Assembly (NCBI RefSeq): GCF_900102695.1
Contig: NZ_FMVW01000001.1
Coordinates: 930,001 to 994,000, forward strand
Reading direction: 5' to 3'
DNA length: 64,000 nucleotides
Source of the DNA: Afifella marina DSM 2698
GTDB lineage: Bacteria > Pseudomonadota > Alphaproteobacteria > Rhizobiales > Afifellaceae
Part shown: piece by piece, positions 27,483 to 36,926 of the stretch
How positions within the stretch are numbered: position 1 is the stretch's first letter
How the letters are laid out: each line of letters opens with the position of its first letter
Made by a program: the position numbers and the translations under genes
Notes under the pieces: model-generated
What the model was told of the DNA's origin: nothing
Database searches by the model: none
Seen by the model: the letters and a program-made list of their open reading frames with translations, nothing else

Positions 27483-28439
27483 ATGCACCTCAAGTCCAGT
27501 CTGGCGGCCTTGGCCCTCGCGGCCTCCTCGCTCGCCATTTTTGCCTCTCCCTCCTACGCGGAATATCCTGAGAAGCCGGTCGAGATGATCGTGCCTTACG
27601 GTGCGGGCGGCAGCACCGATGTTCTCGCGCGTCTCGTCGCCGAATATGGCGAGAAGTATCTGGGCCAGCCGATGGTGGTCGTGAACCGCCCGGGCGCCGG
27701 CGGCCAGATCGGCTTTGCGGCGATCGCCAGCGCCAAGCCCGACGGCTACACGATCGGCTGGATCAATTCGGGCATTCTGACGAGCCCGATCGTGCGTCCT
27801 GACGTGACCTTCAACATCGACACCTTCGATTACGTCGCCAATATCGTGACCGATCCGGGTGTGCTTGCGGTGGCCGGCACCTCAGATTACGCCTCTCTCG
27901 AGGATTTCCTTGCAGCCGCGAAGGAAAAGACGCTCACCGTCAGCCACGAAGGCGTCGGCGGTGGCGATCATCTGGCGGTTCTGCAGCTGGAAAGTGAAGC
28001 CGACGTCGAATTCAATCTGGTTGCCTTCAACGGCGATGCCGAGGCCAAAGCCGCGCTTATGGGCGGCCATATCGATGCCATCGAAGGCAACGTCTCAGAG
28101 CAGGTGGAACTCGTCGAGGACGGTCAGCTGAAGCCGCTCGTTGTGTGGGATTCCAAGCGCAATGCGGATCTGCCGGACACCCCGACCGGCAAGGAACTCG
28201 GCTACAACATCGTCGCTTCCTCCTCGCGTGGCCTCGGCGGACCGAAGGGCATGGACGAGGATGCGCTCTCCAAGCTTCGCAATGCGATGGTGAAGGTGAC
28301 CGAAGATCCGGACTTCCAGGCTGACCTGAAGAAGCTCAACATGCCTCTCGACGTCCTCGTGGGTGACGATTATCGCGCCTTCATGCAGGAGCAGGACGAG
28401 GGCTATAAGAAGCTCTGGGCCGAAAGCCCGTGGCAGTAA
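27483..28439 (+). CDS. tctC: Tripartite tricarboxylate transporter substrate-binding protein (TctC/Bug family)
   Basis: Periplasmic solute-binding protein of 318 residues. The signal peptide MHLKSSLAALALAASSLAIF ends near SYAEYPEKP, and the mature N-terminus VEMIVPYGAGGSTDVLARLV, VVNRPGAGGQIGFAAIASAK is the classic Bug/TctC signature. Bug proteins bind carboxylated ligands (citrate, dicarboxylates, nicotinate, amino acids). The linked aldolase and aminotransferase suggest a hydroxy-carboxylate or a glutamate-like compound. It lies 26 bp after the aldolase gene and belongs to the same operon as tctB and tctA. Confidence 0.92.
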   Translation: MHLKSSLAALALAASSLAIFASPSYAEYPEKPVEMIVPYGAGGSTDVLARLVAEYGEKYLGQPMVVVNRPGAGGQIGFAAIASAKPDGYTIGWINSGILTSPIVRPDVTFNIDTFDYVANIVTDPGVLAVAGTSDYASLEDFLAAAKEKTLTVSHEGVGGGDHLAVLQLESEADVEFNLVAFNGDAEAKAALMGGHIDAIEGNVSEQVELVEDGQLKPLVVWDSKRNADLPDTPTGKELGYNIVASSSRGLGGPKGMDEDALSKLRNAMVKVTEDPDFQADLKKLNMPLDVLVGDDYRAFMQEQDEGYKKLWAESPWQ

Positions 28440-28461
28440 GCTCCTGGCGATTTCAGGCGCA

Positions 28462-28923
28462 ATGAAACGCGATACATGGATAGCGATCGCCGTCATGGCG
28501 GTCGCAGCCTTCGCCGCCTGGGACGTCTACGGCCTCAAGCGAGGCGCCGCGCTCTTTCCTTTGTTGATGAGCTCTGCGCTCTTTCTCGGCGGTGCCGTTC
28601 TCTTCGTGTCGAGCCTGCGTACGCGCAAGGCGCAAGACGAGGTCGCACAGGAAGGCTCTGAAACCGACGAAGCACCGAAGCGGATCTGGTTGCCGCTCGT
28701 GGAAGTGGTTGTCCTGACGGCGCTTTTCGCCTTGGCGATGCCGTGGATCGGCTTCTATCCGGCGACCTTTCTCTATCTCGCCGTCTTCTTCGCGCTTCGT
28801 TCGGAGTTGAGCCGACCGGCAGGACTTGCCGTGGCCGTTGCCATGACCGGGCTGATCTACGTCATCTTCTCGCTGCTTCTTGCGGTTCCGACGCCGGTCG
28901 GGCCGCTCGCCCCTTATCTTTAA
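28462..28923 (+). CDS. tctB: Tripartite tricarboxylate transporter small membrane subunit
   Basis: TctB family protein of 153 residues with four predicted membrane helices: around residues 5-22, 30-48, 75-95 and a C-terminal pair ending VAVAMTGLIYVIFSLLLAVPTPVGP. The final motif is typical for TctB. It bridges the binding protein and the large TctA channel. The ATG at 28462 lies 22 bp after tctC. Confidence 0.85.
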   Translation: MKRDTWIAIAVMAVAAFAAWDVYGLKRGAALFPLLMSSALFLGGAVLFVSSLRTRKAQDEVAQEGSETDEAPKRIWLPLVEVVVLTALFALAMPWIGFYPATFLYLAVFFALRSELSRPAGLAVAVAMTGLIYVIFSLLLAVPTPVGPLAPYL

Positions 28924-28950
28924 TCCCCTGATCCCGACGGAACTGAGCGT

Positions 28951-30447
28951 ATGGAAGCGATCCTCGCGGCAGCCGCCAATATTTTTGAGCCCTCGACCCT
29001 GCTCGTCTTAGGGATCGGCACCGTGGTCGGGCTGTTCGTAGGTGCGTTGCCGGGCCTGTCCTCAACGATGGGCGTTGCGCTCTGCATTCCCATCACCTTC
29101 GGCATGGACCCGGCGAACGCGCTCGTGCTCCTCGGAGCGATCTATACGAGCTCGGTTTTCGGCGGGTCGATCACCGCGATTTTGTTGCGAACGCCCGGCA
29201 CCGACGCTTCTATCGCCACGACCTTCGATGGTTATCCGATGGCTCAACGCGGGGAGGGGGCGCAGGCGATCGGTATGGCGCTGGTTGCCTCCCTCGTCGG
29301 CGGCGTATTCTCCGTCTGCGTCCTCCTCTTCGTCGCCCCGCCTCTGTCGCGTCTGGCGCTCCTCTTCGGTCCGCAGGAATACGTCTATCTGACGATCTTC
29401 GGGATGATCTCGATCCTGGGCGTCTCGGGCGGCAACCCCACGAAGGCCTTCATCAGCGCCGCTTTGGGGCTGTTGCTGGCGACGGTCGGCTTCGATCTCT
29501 TTACCGGATATCCGCGGCTCACCTTCGGCCAGGACGAACTCTTCGAAGGCGTGCCGCTGCTTCCGGCCTTGATCGGCATCTTCTCCGTCTCGCAGGCGAT
29601 CTCGCTGTGCACGGGCGAGGCCGATATCGGCGCCGGCAATATGATCAAGACGAAGGGCCGGACTTTGCCCGCCTGGTCGGTGATCCGACGCTGCGGGCGC
29701 ACGCTCTTCAAATCCTCTCTCATTGGCTCCGCCATCGGCATTCTCCCGGGAGCGGGCACCAGCGTCGCCGCCTTCATCAGCTACGACGAGGCGCGCCGGC
29801 GCTCCAAGACGCCGGAAGCCTTCGGCAAGGGTGAAATCGAGGGCGTCGCCGCACCCGAGGCGGCCAACAACGCCGTCACCGGCGGTTCGCTCGTGCCGGC
29901 GCTGACGCTCGGCATCCCGGGCAACGCCGTCACCGCGGTCTTCCTCGGCGGATTGACCATTCATGGTCTCGTGCCGGGGCCGAGGCTTTTCACCGATCAC
30001 GCGGAGATCGTCTACACGCTGATCTTGTCGCTCTTCCTGGCGAACCTCGCCTTCGCGGCGTTGGGCTTGTTCGCAGCACCCTGGGTGGCGCGCGTCGTCA
30101 AAGTGCCGAGCGCCGTCCTCGGACCGACGATCATCGTCTTCAGCGTCATCGGCTCCTACGCGCTGCGCAACAGTCTCTTCGATGTCTGGCTGGTGCTTGG
30201 TTTCGGCGTTCTCGGTTACTTCATGGAACGCTGGCGCATTCCCGGTGCGCCGCTCGTCATCGCGCTCGTGCTCGGTCCGATCCTGGAAACCAATCTCCGC
30301 CGTTCGCTGCAGATCTCCGGCGGCGACTGGATGATCTTTTTCACGAGCCCGCTCTCCTACGCGATCATGGCGCTGATCGTTTTGACGCTCGCCTATCCGA
30401 TCTTCGCGCGCAGGCAGCAAAAAAAGCGCGAGCAAGACGCGAGCTAG
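28951..30447 (+). CDS. tctA: Tripartite tricarboxylate transporter large membrane subunit
   Basis: TctA of 498 residues with about ten to twelve membrane helices. Family motifs are VGALPGLSSTMGVALCIPIT, YTSSVFGGSITAILLRTPGT, the duplicate GSAIGILPGAGTSVAAFISY, and EAANNAVTGGSLVPALTLGI PGN, which form the transport core. Secondary transporter driven by ion gradient. It is downstream of tctB by 27 bp and upstream of an aminotransferase by 45 bp, so all belong to one transcription unit. Confidence 0.93.
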   Translation: MEAILAAAANIFEPSTLLVLGIGTVVGLFVGALPGLSSTMGVALCIPITFGMDPANALVLLGAIYTSSVFGGSITAILLRTPGTDASIATTFDGYPMAQRGEGAQAIGMALVASLVGGVFSVCVLLFVAPPLSRLALLFGPQEYVYLTIFGMISILGVSGGNPTKAFISAALGLLLATVGFDLFTGYPRLTFGQDELFEGVPLLPALIGIFSVSQAISLCTGEADIGAGNMIKTKGRTLPAWSVIRRCGRTLFKSSLIGSAIGILPGAGTSVAAFISYDEARRRSKTPEAFGKGEIEGVAAPEAANNAVTGGSLVPALTLGIPGNAVTAVFLGGLTIHGLVPGPRLFTDHAEIVYTLILSLFLANLAFAALGLFAAPWVARVVKVPSAVLGPTIIVFSVIGSYALRNSLFDVWLVLGFGVLGYFMERWRIPGAPLVIALVLGPILETNLRRSLQISGGDWMIFFTSPLSYAIMALIVLTLAYPIFARRQQKKREQDAS

Positions 30448-30492
30448 CGCTCTCCCCGTCGCCTTTCTTCTTCAAGCATCCAGAGAGAATCC

Positions 30493-31695
30493 ATGAACAA
30501 GATTTCTTCTCGTATGGCAGCTGTTCTGCCTTCGGCGAGCAGCGCCGCCTCCGCCCGTGCGCGTGAGCTCAAGGCAGCCGGCCGCGACATCATCAATCTC
30601 TCGGTGGGCGAGCCGGATTTCGATACGCCCGCGCATATCGTCCGCGCCGCCAGCGAGGCGATGGCCTCCGGCAAGACGCGTTACACGAATGTCGATGGCA
30701 CGCCGGAACTGAAGGCCGCCGTCATCCGCAAGTTCAAGGACGAGAATGGCCTCGACTTTGCGGCCAATCAGATCGTCGTCGGGACCGGCGCCAAGCAAGT
30801 GATCTTCAACGTGCTTCTGGCGACCCTCGATGCCGGCGACGAGGTCATCATCCCGGCGCCGCATTGGGTCTCCTATCCCGACATGGTGCGGATCGCAGAA
30901 GGCACGCCCGTGGTCGTCGAATGTCGGGCAGAAGACGGCTTCAAGCTGTCGGCTGCGACGCTCAAGGCCGCGATCACCGAGAAGACCCGCTGGCTCGTTC
31001 TCAACTCGCCCTGCAACCCGACCGGCGCGGTCTATGGCGAGGCCGATCTCCGTGCACTCGCCGATGTGCTTCTCGACCATCCCCATGTCGGCGTTTTGAG
31101 CGACGACATCTACGAGCACATCGTTTTTGGCGAGACCTCGTTCCGTTCGATTGCGGCGGTGGAGCCGCGGCTTCTGGAGCGCACGGTCGCCGTCAACGGC
31201 GTGTCCAAGGCCTATTGCATGACCGGCTGGCGGCTCGGTTATGGCGGCGGCCCGGCCGAGGTGATGCGCGAAGTGCGCAAGCTGCAATCGCAAAGCACCT
31301 CCTGCGCCTCTTCGATCAGCCAGGCTGGAGCGCTCGCGGCACTCGAAGGCCCGCAAGATCATCTTGAGAGTCACCGTGCCGTCTATCGCCGTCGCCGCGA
31401 CCTCGTTCTGCCGAAACTGGTCGAAGCCGGGCTCGCCTGCGAGGCACCGGAGGGGGCGTTTTATATCCTCGCCGGCTGCCAGAAATTCCTCGGCATGACG
31501 TCACCCGCCGGCACGAAGATCGAGACCGATGCCGACTTCACCCGCGTCATCCTGGAAGAGGGTGAGGTGGCAATGGTTCCGGGCACCGCTTTCGGCGCGC
31601 CGGGTTATGTGCGGCTGAGCTTTGCCGTCGATGACGACAGGCTGACGGAAGCGGCAAACCGCATCGCCCGCACCTGCGCGGCGCTGCACGCCTGA
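30493..31695 (+). CDS. Aspartate-type PLP aminotransferase
   Basis: Fold-type I aminotransferase of 400 residues, like the bacterial aspartate aminotransferase Ib group. Signs are INLSVGEPDFDTP, TRYTNVDGTPELKAAV, NSPCNPTGAVY (NPTG), DDIYEHIVFG, the PLP-lysine in NGVSKAYCMTGWRLGY, and the substrate-binding Arg near the end (GYVRLSFAVDDD). It follows tctA in the LysR-controlled operon. Together with the RraA-like aldolase it could convert a transported 4-hydroxy-4-methylglutamate-like amino acid into the keto acid that the aldolase then splits; this specific substrate is a hypothesis. A hairpin follows. Confidence 0.9.
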   Translation: MNKISSRMAAVLPSASSAASARARELKAAGRDIINLSVGEPDFDTPAHIVRAASEAMASGKTRYTNVDGTPELKAAVIRKFKDENGLDFAANQIVVGTGAKQVIFNVLLATLDAGDEVIIPAPHWVSYPDMVRIAEGTPVVVECRAEDGFKLSAATLKAAITEKTRWLVLNSPCNPTGAVYGEADLRALADVLLDHPHVGVLSDDIYEHIVFGETSFRSIAAVEPRLLERTVAVNGVSKAYCMTGWRLGYGGGPAEVMREVRKLQSQSTSCASSISQAGALAALEGPQDHLESHRAVYRRRRDLVLPKLVEAGLACEAPEGAFYILAGCQKFLGMTSPAGTKIETDADFTRVILEEGEVAMVPGTAFGAPGYVRLSFAVDDDRLTEAANRIARTCAALHA

Positions 31696-31716
31696 GACAC
31701 GGTCCGGCGAGATTTG

Positions 31717-31746
31717 TCGGAGGGGCGTCCCCGAAGGCCCCTCCGA
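31717..31746 (+). terminator. 10-bp stem hairpin after the Tct/aminotransferase operon
   Basis: TCGGAGGGGC (31717-31726) and GCCCCTCCGA (31737-31746) form a perfect GC-rich stem with a 10-nt loop, 21 bp after the aminotransferase stop. It marks the probable end of the operon. No T-run follows. The remaining 350 bp up to the next gene hold nothing I can assign. Confidence 0.6.
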
Positions 31747-32101
31747 TGTGATCGAAGAGGTTGGCGCGGGTTGGTTCGTCGAGACGAGCGGTGTTGCCCC
31801 CACAGACGCCCTGTCTCGACATGACCCGCGCCGACGCCGCCCTCATCGAGGAGGCGTCAGCTGTCGGCTTTCGTTTCCCCCGCACCCATCCGCTCCTGAC
31901 GAGCTGCCCAGATCGGGGCGCCTTGGACATGAGACGTCCCCGGATTGAAGGGCGACGCTAAGACCGGCTGAATGCGATGAGCGGCCGTGTTATCCCTCGT
32001 GGGACAAACATATGCGGCAAGCGCAATCCGGTCCGTCACTTCGTAATCGGATCCGCAGCAAGACGGATCGGCTCCCGCTTCCCGTCAACGATGGAGGCGT
32101 C

Positions 32102-32695
32102 ATGCCTACGCATAATCTTCGACTGGGCCAGGTCCGCCGGCGCGGCGCGCATCTGGCTTGCGCCATGTTGGCGGTCGCAGGCCTCAGCGGCACCGCGCAG
32201 GCGCAATCGGCGGAGGCGACGGTGGAGTTCCTGCTGGCCGGTGTGCGGCCGGGCGGGGAGACGAAGCGCGTCGTCGACGAGGACGACGCTGTGCGCACCG
32301 TCACGCCGACGACCAAGGAAGGTGTCTGGCGCTTCGAATACTCACGCTCTTTTGGCGACAAGACCTATACGATGTCGCTCGATTACGAGCTCAAGCAGGT
32401 CACGGCCTGCCGCTACGACCTCAAGATCCGTGGCAACGACACCGTCGTGACGATGAAGTATGATTTTTCCGGCGCGCACGATCTTGAGATACGCCATGAT
32501 CAGAACCCGACGCCGCCGGGTATGATCTCAATCGATGTCGTCGGCGCGGATGTTGAGCGCTGCGAGCCGCAGAAGGGGCATGCCTGCGAGCATTTCGACG
32601 GCAACCGCTTCGGTTATGTCGCGGCAAGCGAAGACGAGATCCGGCAGGCCTTCGCGCATTTCCAGGAGAATTACTGCCCGAAAAGCCCGTTCTAG
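32102..32695 (+). CDS. Exported hypothetical protein
   Basis: Protein of 197 residues from an ATG preceded by GGAGGCG. The N-terminus is signal-like (MPTHNLRLGQVRRRGAHLAC then a hydrophobic AMLAVAGLSGTAQA with cleavage before QSAE). The mature domain contains five cysteines and alternating strands (WRFEYSRSFGDKTYTMSLDY, CRYDLKIRGNDTVVTMKYDF), suggesting a small secreted beta-domain. I do not recognise a family. It is flanked by the Tct operon terminator and the convergent threonine aldolase, so no context clue is available. Confidence 0.65.
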   Translation: MPTHNLRLGQVRRRGAHLACAMLAVAGLSGTAQAQSAEATVEFLLAGVRPGGETKRVVDEDDAVRTVTPTTKEGVWRFEYSRSFGDKTYTMSLDYELKQVTACRYDLKIRGNDTVVTMKYDFSGAHDLEIRHDQNPTPPGMISIDVVGADVERCEPQKGHACEHFDGNRFGYVAASEDEIRQAFAHFQENYCPKSPF

Positions 32696-32765
32696 AAACC
32701 GCCCGCGCCCCGTCCTGCAACAGCAGCGCGAGCGGGTTTTTGAACGAGCTGCCTACGCAGGCGAT

Positions 32766-33824
32766 TCAGGCAGCCATGCCTTGAACGATCTCGACGAAAG
32801 CCTCGGCGGCCTGCTTCACGCCGGCGCGTGTCACGTCGAGATGCGTGACGACACGCATGCGGCGCGGATCTTCGACGCCGATGCGGATTCCATGCTCCTT
32901 CAGCCGCGCCGCAATGTCGGCGGCGTCGAGCCGCGCACCGAGCTCCAGGAACAGGATATTGGTGACGACATTTTCCGGCGAGACGGTCACGCCATCGAGA
33001 CCGCGCACGATGTCGGCGAAGAGCCGGGCATTGGCGTGGTCCTCGGCGAGGCGCTCGATATTGTGGTCGAGAGCGTAGAGCCCGGCAGCGGCGAGGATTC
33101 CGGACTGGCGCATGGCACCGCCCAGACGGTGCTTCCAATGCCAGGCTTCGGCGATGAAGTCTTTCGAGCCGGCAAGGACGCCGCCCACCGGGCAGCCGAG
33201 GCCCTTGGAAAGATCGACCCAGGCGCTGTCGAAGCCGGCGGTGAAGGCTTTCGCAGGTGTGTTGGCGGCGACGACGGCGTTGAAGAGGCGCGCACCGTCC
33301 ATATGGACGGCAAGCGAGTGTTCGCGAGCGAGTGCGACGATGGCGGCAAGTTCTTCGACCGGCCAGATCGCACCGCCGCCCCGGTTCGTCGTCTGCTCGA
33401 CTGCGACAACCCGGCTGCGCGGACGGCGCATACGCGGTGTCCGAATATGCGCCGCCACTGCAGCAGCGTCGAAGATGCCGTTCGGCGTGGCGATGGTGTG
33501 GAATTGCGCGCCAGCAAGCGCAGAAGCCCCGGCTCCTTCGGAGCCGAAGACATGGGCGCTGTCAGCCGCGATGATCTCGTCGCCCGGCCGGCAATGCACG
33601 AGGAAGGCGATCTGGTTGCACATTGTCCCCGACGGCAGAAAGAGCGCGTCGTCCATGCCGAGAAGGTCGGCGATCCGTTCGCAAAGCTGCAGAACCGTCG
33701 GGTCTTCGCCACGCTGTTCGTCGCCCGTTTCGGCCGTCATCATCCGAGCGAGCATGTCGCGGCTCGGGCGGGTGGCGGTGTCGGAGACGAGGTCGATGTC
33801 GATCGCGGAGGTCGCAGAAGTCAT
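32766..33824 (-). CDS. ltaE: Low-specificity L-threonine aldolase family protein
   Basis: PLP enzyme of 352 residues that splits beta-hydroxy amino acids to glycine plus an aldehyde. Typical segments are DLVSDTATRPSRDM, GDEQRGEDPTVLQL, LFLPSGTMCNQIA, AVHMDGARLFNA and the Schiff-base lysine in DLSKGLGCPVGGVL. The start overlaps the preceding class-V aminotransferase by 4 bases (ATGA), so it is the last gene of a GntR-controlled amino-acid uptake operon. The imported substrate may therefore be threonine, phenylserine or another beta-hydroxy amino acid; L versus D specificity and exact substrate are not deducible. Confidence 0.9.
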   Translation of the reverse strand: MTSATSAIDIDLVSDTATRPSRDMLARMMTAETGDEQRGEDPTVLQLCERIADLLGMDDALFLPSGTMCNQIAFLVHCRPGDEIIAADSAHVFGSEGAGASALAGAQFHTIATPNGIFDAAAVAAHIRTPRMRRPRSRVVAVEQTTNRGGGAIWPVEELAAIVALAREHSLAVHMDGARLFNAVVAANTPAKAFTAGFDSAWVDLSKGLGCPVGGVLAGSKDFIAEAWHWKHRLGGAMRQSGILAAAGLYALDHNIERLAEDHANARLFADIVRGLDGVTVSPENVVTNILFLELGARLDAADIAARLKEHGIRIGVEDPRRMRVVTHLDVTRAGVKQAAEAFVEIVQGMAA

Positions 33825-35038
33825 TGTCCGGCTTTACTCAAATGGTGCTGGAGGCGGTCGAACAGACGCGCGACGTCCTCCTCGTTGTTGTAGAAATGCG
33901 CGGCGGCGCGCAGATGCCCGTCTTTCGCGGCAACGCGGATGCCATCCTCGGCAAGCTCCGCCTCCACCCGTTCGGCTGAAACGCCGCCAAGATCGAGGCT
34001 TACGATCCCGGCGCGTTCGTCCCACGCCCGGGGCGTGCGCACTTTGACGCCGATGCGGTCGGCCCCCTCGATGATGAGGTCGGTGAGCGCGTGCACCCGT
34101 TCTTCGATCGCATGGAGGCCGATGGCGGCGATGAATTCCGCCGAGCGACGCTGAATGGCGAGCCCGAGAAAGTTCGGATTGCCATATTCGAAACGGTGCG
34201 CATCCGGCGCATAGACGGGATCGGCAACCGTTCGGTCGAGCGTGTCGAAAGAGTATTTCGCGGCAAAGGGCGGCTGGAAACGGTTGAGCGCCCGCGGCGC
34301 GACATACATGAGCCCGGCACCGGTGACGCTCATTTGTGCCTTGTGACCGCCGGCGGCGACGACATCGGCGCCGAAATCGTCGAGCCGTCGGTCGAGGACG
34401 CCGAGCCCCTGGATCGCATCGACGACAAAAAGGATGTCCTGCGCCCGGCAGAATGCCGACAAGGCGTCGAGATCGGCGCGCTGGCCGAGACCGTAGGCGA
34501 CCCAGGCAACCGAAAGGATCCGGGTGCGTGCATCGACGGCGGCCGTGAGCGCTTCCGTCGTCACCATTCCGGAGGGGTCGGCGGGGACGACGCGCACTTC
34601 GATGCCGCGATGTGCGAGCGGGCGCCACGGAAAGGTGTTGTTCTCGTGTTCCGCCTCGGAGATGACGAGATTGTCGCCGTCGCGCCAGTCGAAGCCCTGC
34701 GCCACGATATTGATCGCTTCGGAGGTGTTCTTGACGAGCGCAATCGTCTCAGGGGCGGCACCGAAAGTCGTGGCGACCTGGCGGCGCGTCGCCTCCACAC
34801 CCTCCATGGAAAAGGAATGACGGCCGGCCTCGGAGGACGCGATGTCGGCGAACCATTCATAAGCAGCCTCTTCGGCCAAAGCCGGCAGCAGCGCTTTGCG
34901 GGCGATATCGAGGTAGGCGATCTTCTCGGTCGCCGGGAAGAGTCCGCGGATTTTCCGCCAGTTCGGCGTGCCGTCGGCAAGAAAAAGGGGCGAGGGGTGT
35001 TCGCCGACGAGGCCGGCTTCGGCTTTCGGATCGTTCAT
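33821..35038 (-). CDS. Class-V PLP aminotransferase / desulfurase-like protein
   Basis: PLP-dependent protein of 405 residues of the aminotransferase class V family (cysteine desulfurase/isopenicillin-N epimerase-like). Visible are YLDIARKALLP (substrate loop), NTSEAINIVAQGFDWRDGDN, EAEHENNTFPW, DAIQGLGVLDRRLDDFGADV and the PLP lysine in AAGGHKAQMSVTGAGLMYV. It lacks the mobile catalytic cysteine loop of IscS/SufS near the end, so a racemase, epimerase or lyase role is likelier than sulfur transfer. It begins 7 bp after the ABC ATPase gene and overlaps threonine aldolase, placing it in amino-acid catabolism. Confidence 0.82.
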   Translation of the reverse strand: MNDPKAEAGLVGEHPSPLFLADGTPNWRKIRGLFPATEKIAYLDIARKALLPALAEEAAYEWFADIASSEAGRHSFSMEGVEATRRQVATTFGAAPETIALVKNTSEAINIVAQGFDWRDGDNLVISEAEHENNTFPWRPLAHRGIEVRVVPADPSGMVTTEALTAAVDARTRILSVAWVAYGLGQRADLDALSAFCRAQDILFVVDAIQGLGVLDRRLDDFGADVVAAGGHKAQMSVTGAGLMYVAPRALNRFQPPFAAKYSFDTLDRTVADPVYAPDAHRFEYGNPNFLGLAIQRRSAEFIAAIGLHAIEERVHALTDLIIEGADRIGVKVRTPRAWDERAGIVSLDLGGVSAERVEAELAEDGIRVAAKDGHLRAAAHFYNNEEDVARLFDRLQHHLSKAGQ

Positions 35039-35045
35039 TGAGGTC

Positions 35046-35798
35046 CTAGGTCGCGTGGGAGATCTGGCCGAGGAAACCGCGGGCGCGGTCAGTGGCGGGG
35101 GCGGAGAAAAAGGTCTCTGGCGGGGCAGCTTCGACGATCTCGCCCTGATCCATGAAGACGACAAGATCGGAGACGCGACGCGCAAAGCCCATCTCGTGCG
35201 TGACGACGATCATCGACTGGCCGGATTGCGCGAGCTCCTCCATGACGCCGAGCACCTCGTGCACCATTTCAGGGTCGAGCGCCGATGTCGGCTCGTCGAA
35301 GAGCATCACTTCCGGCTCCAGCATGAGGGCACGGGCGATCGCCACGCGCTGACGCTGGCCGCCGGACAGTTGACCAGGATATTTCCATGTCTGCGAGGTG
35401 AGCTGGACGCGCTCGAGCAGCCCTTTGGCTCGCTCCGTCGCCGCATCTTCCGGCTCGCCGCGCGCATAGATCGCGCCGAGCGTGAGATTGTCCATGACAG
35501 AGAGGTGGGGAAACAGATTGAAGTTCTGGAACACCATGCCGGTGTGGCTGCGCACCTCTGCGAGCCGTTCCTGTGTGCCGTCGAGCGTCGCCCCGCAAAC
35601 GGTGAGTGTGCCTTCCTGAAAGCCCTCGAGCCCGTTGATGCAGCGGATCAGTGTCGATTTGCCGGAACCTGACGGCCCACACAAGACGATGCGCTCTCCG
35701 GCCGCGAGCCCGAGCGAGACATCGCGCAGCACGTGGTGCTTGCCGAACCATTTGTTGACCGCCTGCATGCTGACGACGAAGTCTTTTTGAGCCGTCAT
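35046..35798 (-). CDS. aapP: Amino-acid ABC transporter ATP-binding protein
   Basis: PAAT-type ATPase of 250 residues with Walker [20 protein letters not shown]-loop [15 protein letters not shown], signature [18 protein letters not shown], Walker [17 protein letters not shown] and the switch His in [13 protein letters not shown]. It drives polar amino-acid uptake through the two permeases encoded just upstream in the operon (2-bp spacing). The AapP name follows from the Aap-like permease lengths. Confidence 0.9.
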   Translation of the reverse strand: MTAQKDFVVSMQAVNKWFGKHHVLRDVSLGLAAGERIVLCGPSGSGKSTLIRCINGLEGFQEGTLTVCGATLDGTQERLAEVRSHTGMVFQNFNLFPHLSVMDNLTLGAIYARGEPEDAATERAKGLLERVQLTSQTWKYPGQLSGGQRQRVAIARALMLEPEVMLFDEPTSALDPEMVHEVLGVMEELAQSGQSMIVVTHEMGFARRVSDLVVFMDQGEIVEAAPPETFFSAPATDRARGFLGQISHAT

Positions 35799-35800
35799 CG

Positions 35801-36925
35801 TTAGCGCTCCACCTTGCGGCCACGTCTGGCGTTGGCCTGTTCCAAAGACCGGCCGTAAAGCGACATGCCGGAGCAGATGAGGAAGTAGAGCAGGAAGACG
35901 AAGAGATAGCCTTCGAGCCCGTAGCGCACCCAGTTCGGATCTTGCAGGGCGGCCTTGGTTGCGCCGAGCACGTCGAAGAGGCCGAGGATGGAGAAGAAGG
36001 TCGTGTTCTTGAAGGCGCGGATGATGTCGTTGAAGAGCGCGGGAATGGAGATCGCGAGCGCCTGCGGCAGCACGATTTTGCGCATGCGTTGCCAGTAGCT
36101 GAGGCCGAGCGCCTTGGCGGCTTCCTCCTGTCCGTCCGGCAGCGCCTGCAGGCCGCCGCGCACCACCTCTGCGGCATAGGCCGCGAAGAAGATGATCATG
36201 CCGATCTCAGCCCGCACCAGCTTATCGACATTGAGCTGATCGGGCAGAAAGAGCGGCAGGATGAGTGCCGCGAAGAAGAGGACGACGAGAAGCGGAATGC
36301 CGCGCACGCATTCGATGGTGGCGACCGACAGGAAGCGGATGGCAGGCAGCTGCGAGCGACGTCCGAGTGCGAGCAGGATGGCAAGCGGCAGACCGCCGGC
36401 GACGGTGCCGCCGAAGATGAGGAAGGTGAGGGGAAGCCCGCCCCAAAGATCCGTTCCGACATGCGGCATGCCGAAGATGCCGCCCTGCAGGAGGGCGATC
36501 GTGGCGATGAAGACGATGAGCCAGCCGATAAGGCGCAGCGAGACGGCGAAGAGGTTGGTGGCCGTCAAGACACCCCAGACGAGCCAGAGGGCGATGATGG
36601 CGCCGCCCCGCCATTGCTCCTGGTATGGGAAGGCGCCGAAGAGCATGACACGGTATTTTTCGGCAATCACCGCCCAGCAGGCCCCGGCCGCATCCCGGCA
36701 GGCGGCGCCCTCCGGCGCATACCAGACGGCGTCCCAGATGGCCCAGCGGAAGAGGCCTGCAAGCGCCCAGACGGTGATCGCGGCAAGCACGATCGTAACG
36801 ATGCTCATCAAGGGCGTTGCGAAATAACGCTTGTGCAGGCGGGCGAGAAAGCCCGTGCTGCCGAGGGGCGGCAGACGTGCCGGCGCGCCGCCGATTGTTG
36901 CGTAGGATGCTGGTGCTTCCGTCAT
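35801..36925 (-). CDS. aapM: Amino-acid ABC transporter permease, AapM-like
   Basis: Permease of 374 residues, longer than the usual 220-250 of PAAT permeases because of an N-terminal part with extra helices before the core, as in rhizobial AapM. The core EAA loop is [20 protein letters not shown] followed by [15 protein letters not shown]. The MTEAPASY start at 36925 lies 1 bp after the stop of the upstream permease gene. It forms the heteromeric channel with the AapQ-like protein. Confidence 0.87.
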   Translation of the reverse strand: MTEAPASYATIGGAPARLPPLGSTGFLARLHKRYFATPLMSIVTIVLAAITVWALAGLFRWAIWDAVWYAPEGAACRDAAGACWAVIAEKYRVMLFGAFPYQEQWRGGAIIALWLVWGVLTATNLFAVSLRLIGWLIVFIATIALLQGGIFGMPHVGTDLWGGLPLTFLIFGGTVAGGLPLAILLALGRRSQLPAIRFLSVATIECVRGIPLLVVLFFAALILPLFLPDQLNVDKLVRAEIGMIIFFAAYAAEVVRGGLQALPDGQEEAAKALGLSYWQRMRKIVLPQALAISIPALFNDIIRAFKNTTFFSILGLFDVLGATKAALQDPNWVRYGLEGYLFVFLLYFLICSGMSLYGRSLEQANARRGRKVER

Positions 36926-36926
36926 C

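Noticed and set aside
29062-30435. Minus-strand 457-codon open frame opposite tctA
   Set aside because: Charged, repetitive composition typical of the antisense of a membrane protein gene.
31747-32101. Insertion-sequence remnant in the gap after the Tct operon
   Set aside because: Open frames there have no transposase motif and no terminal inverted repeats were found.
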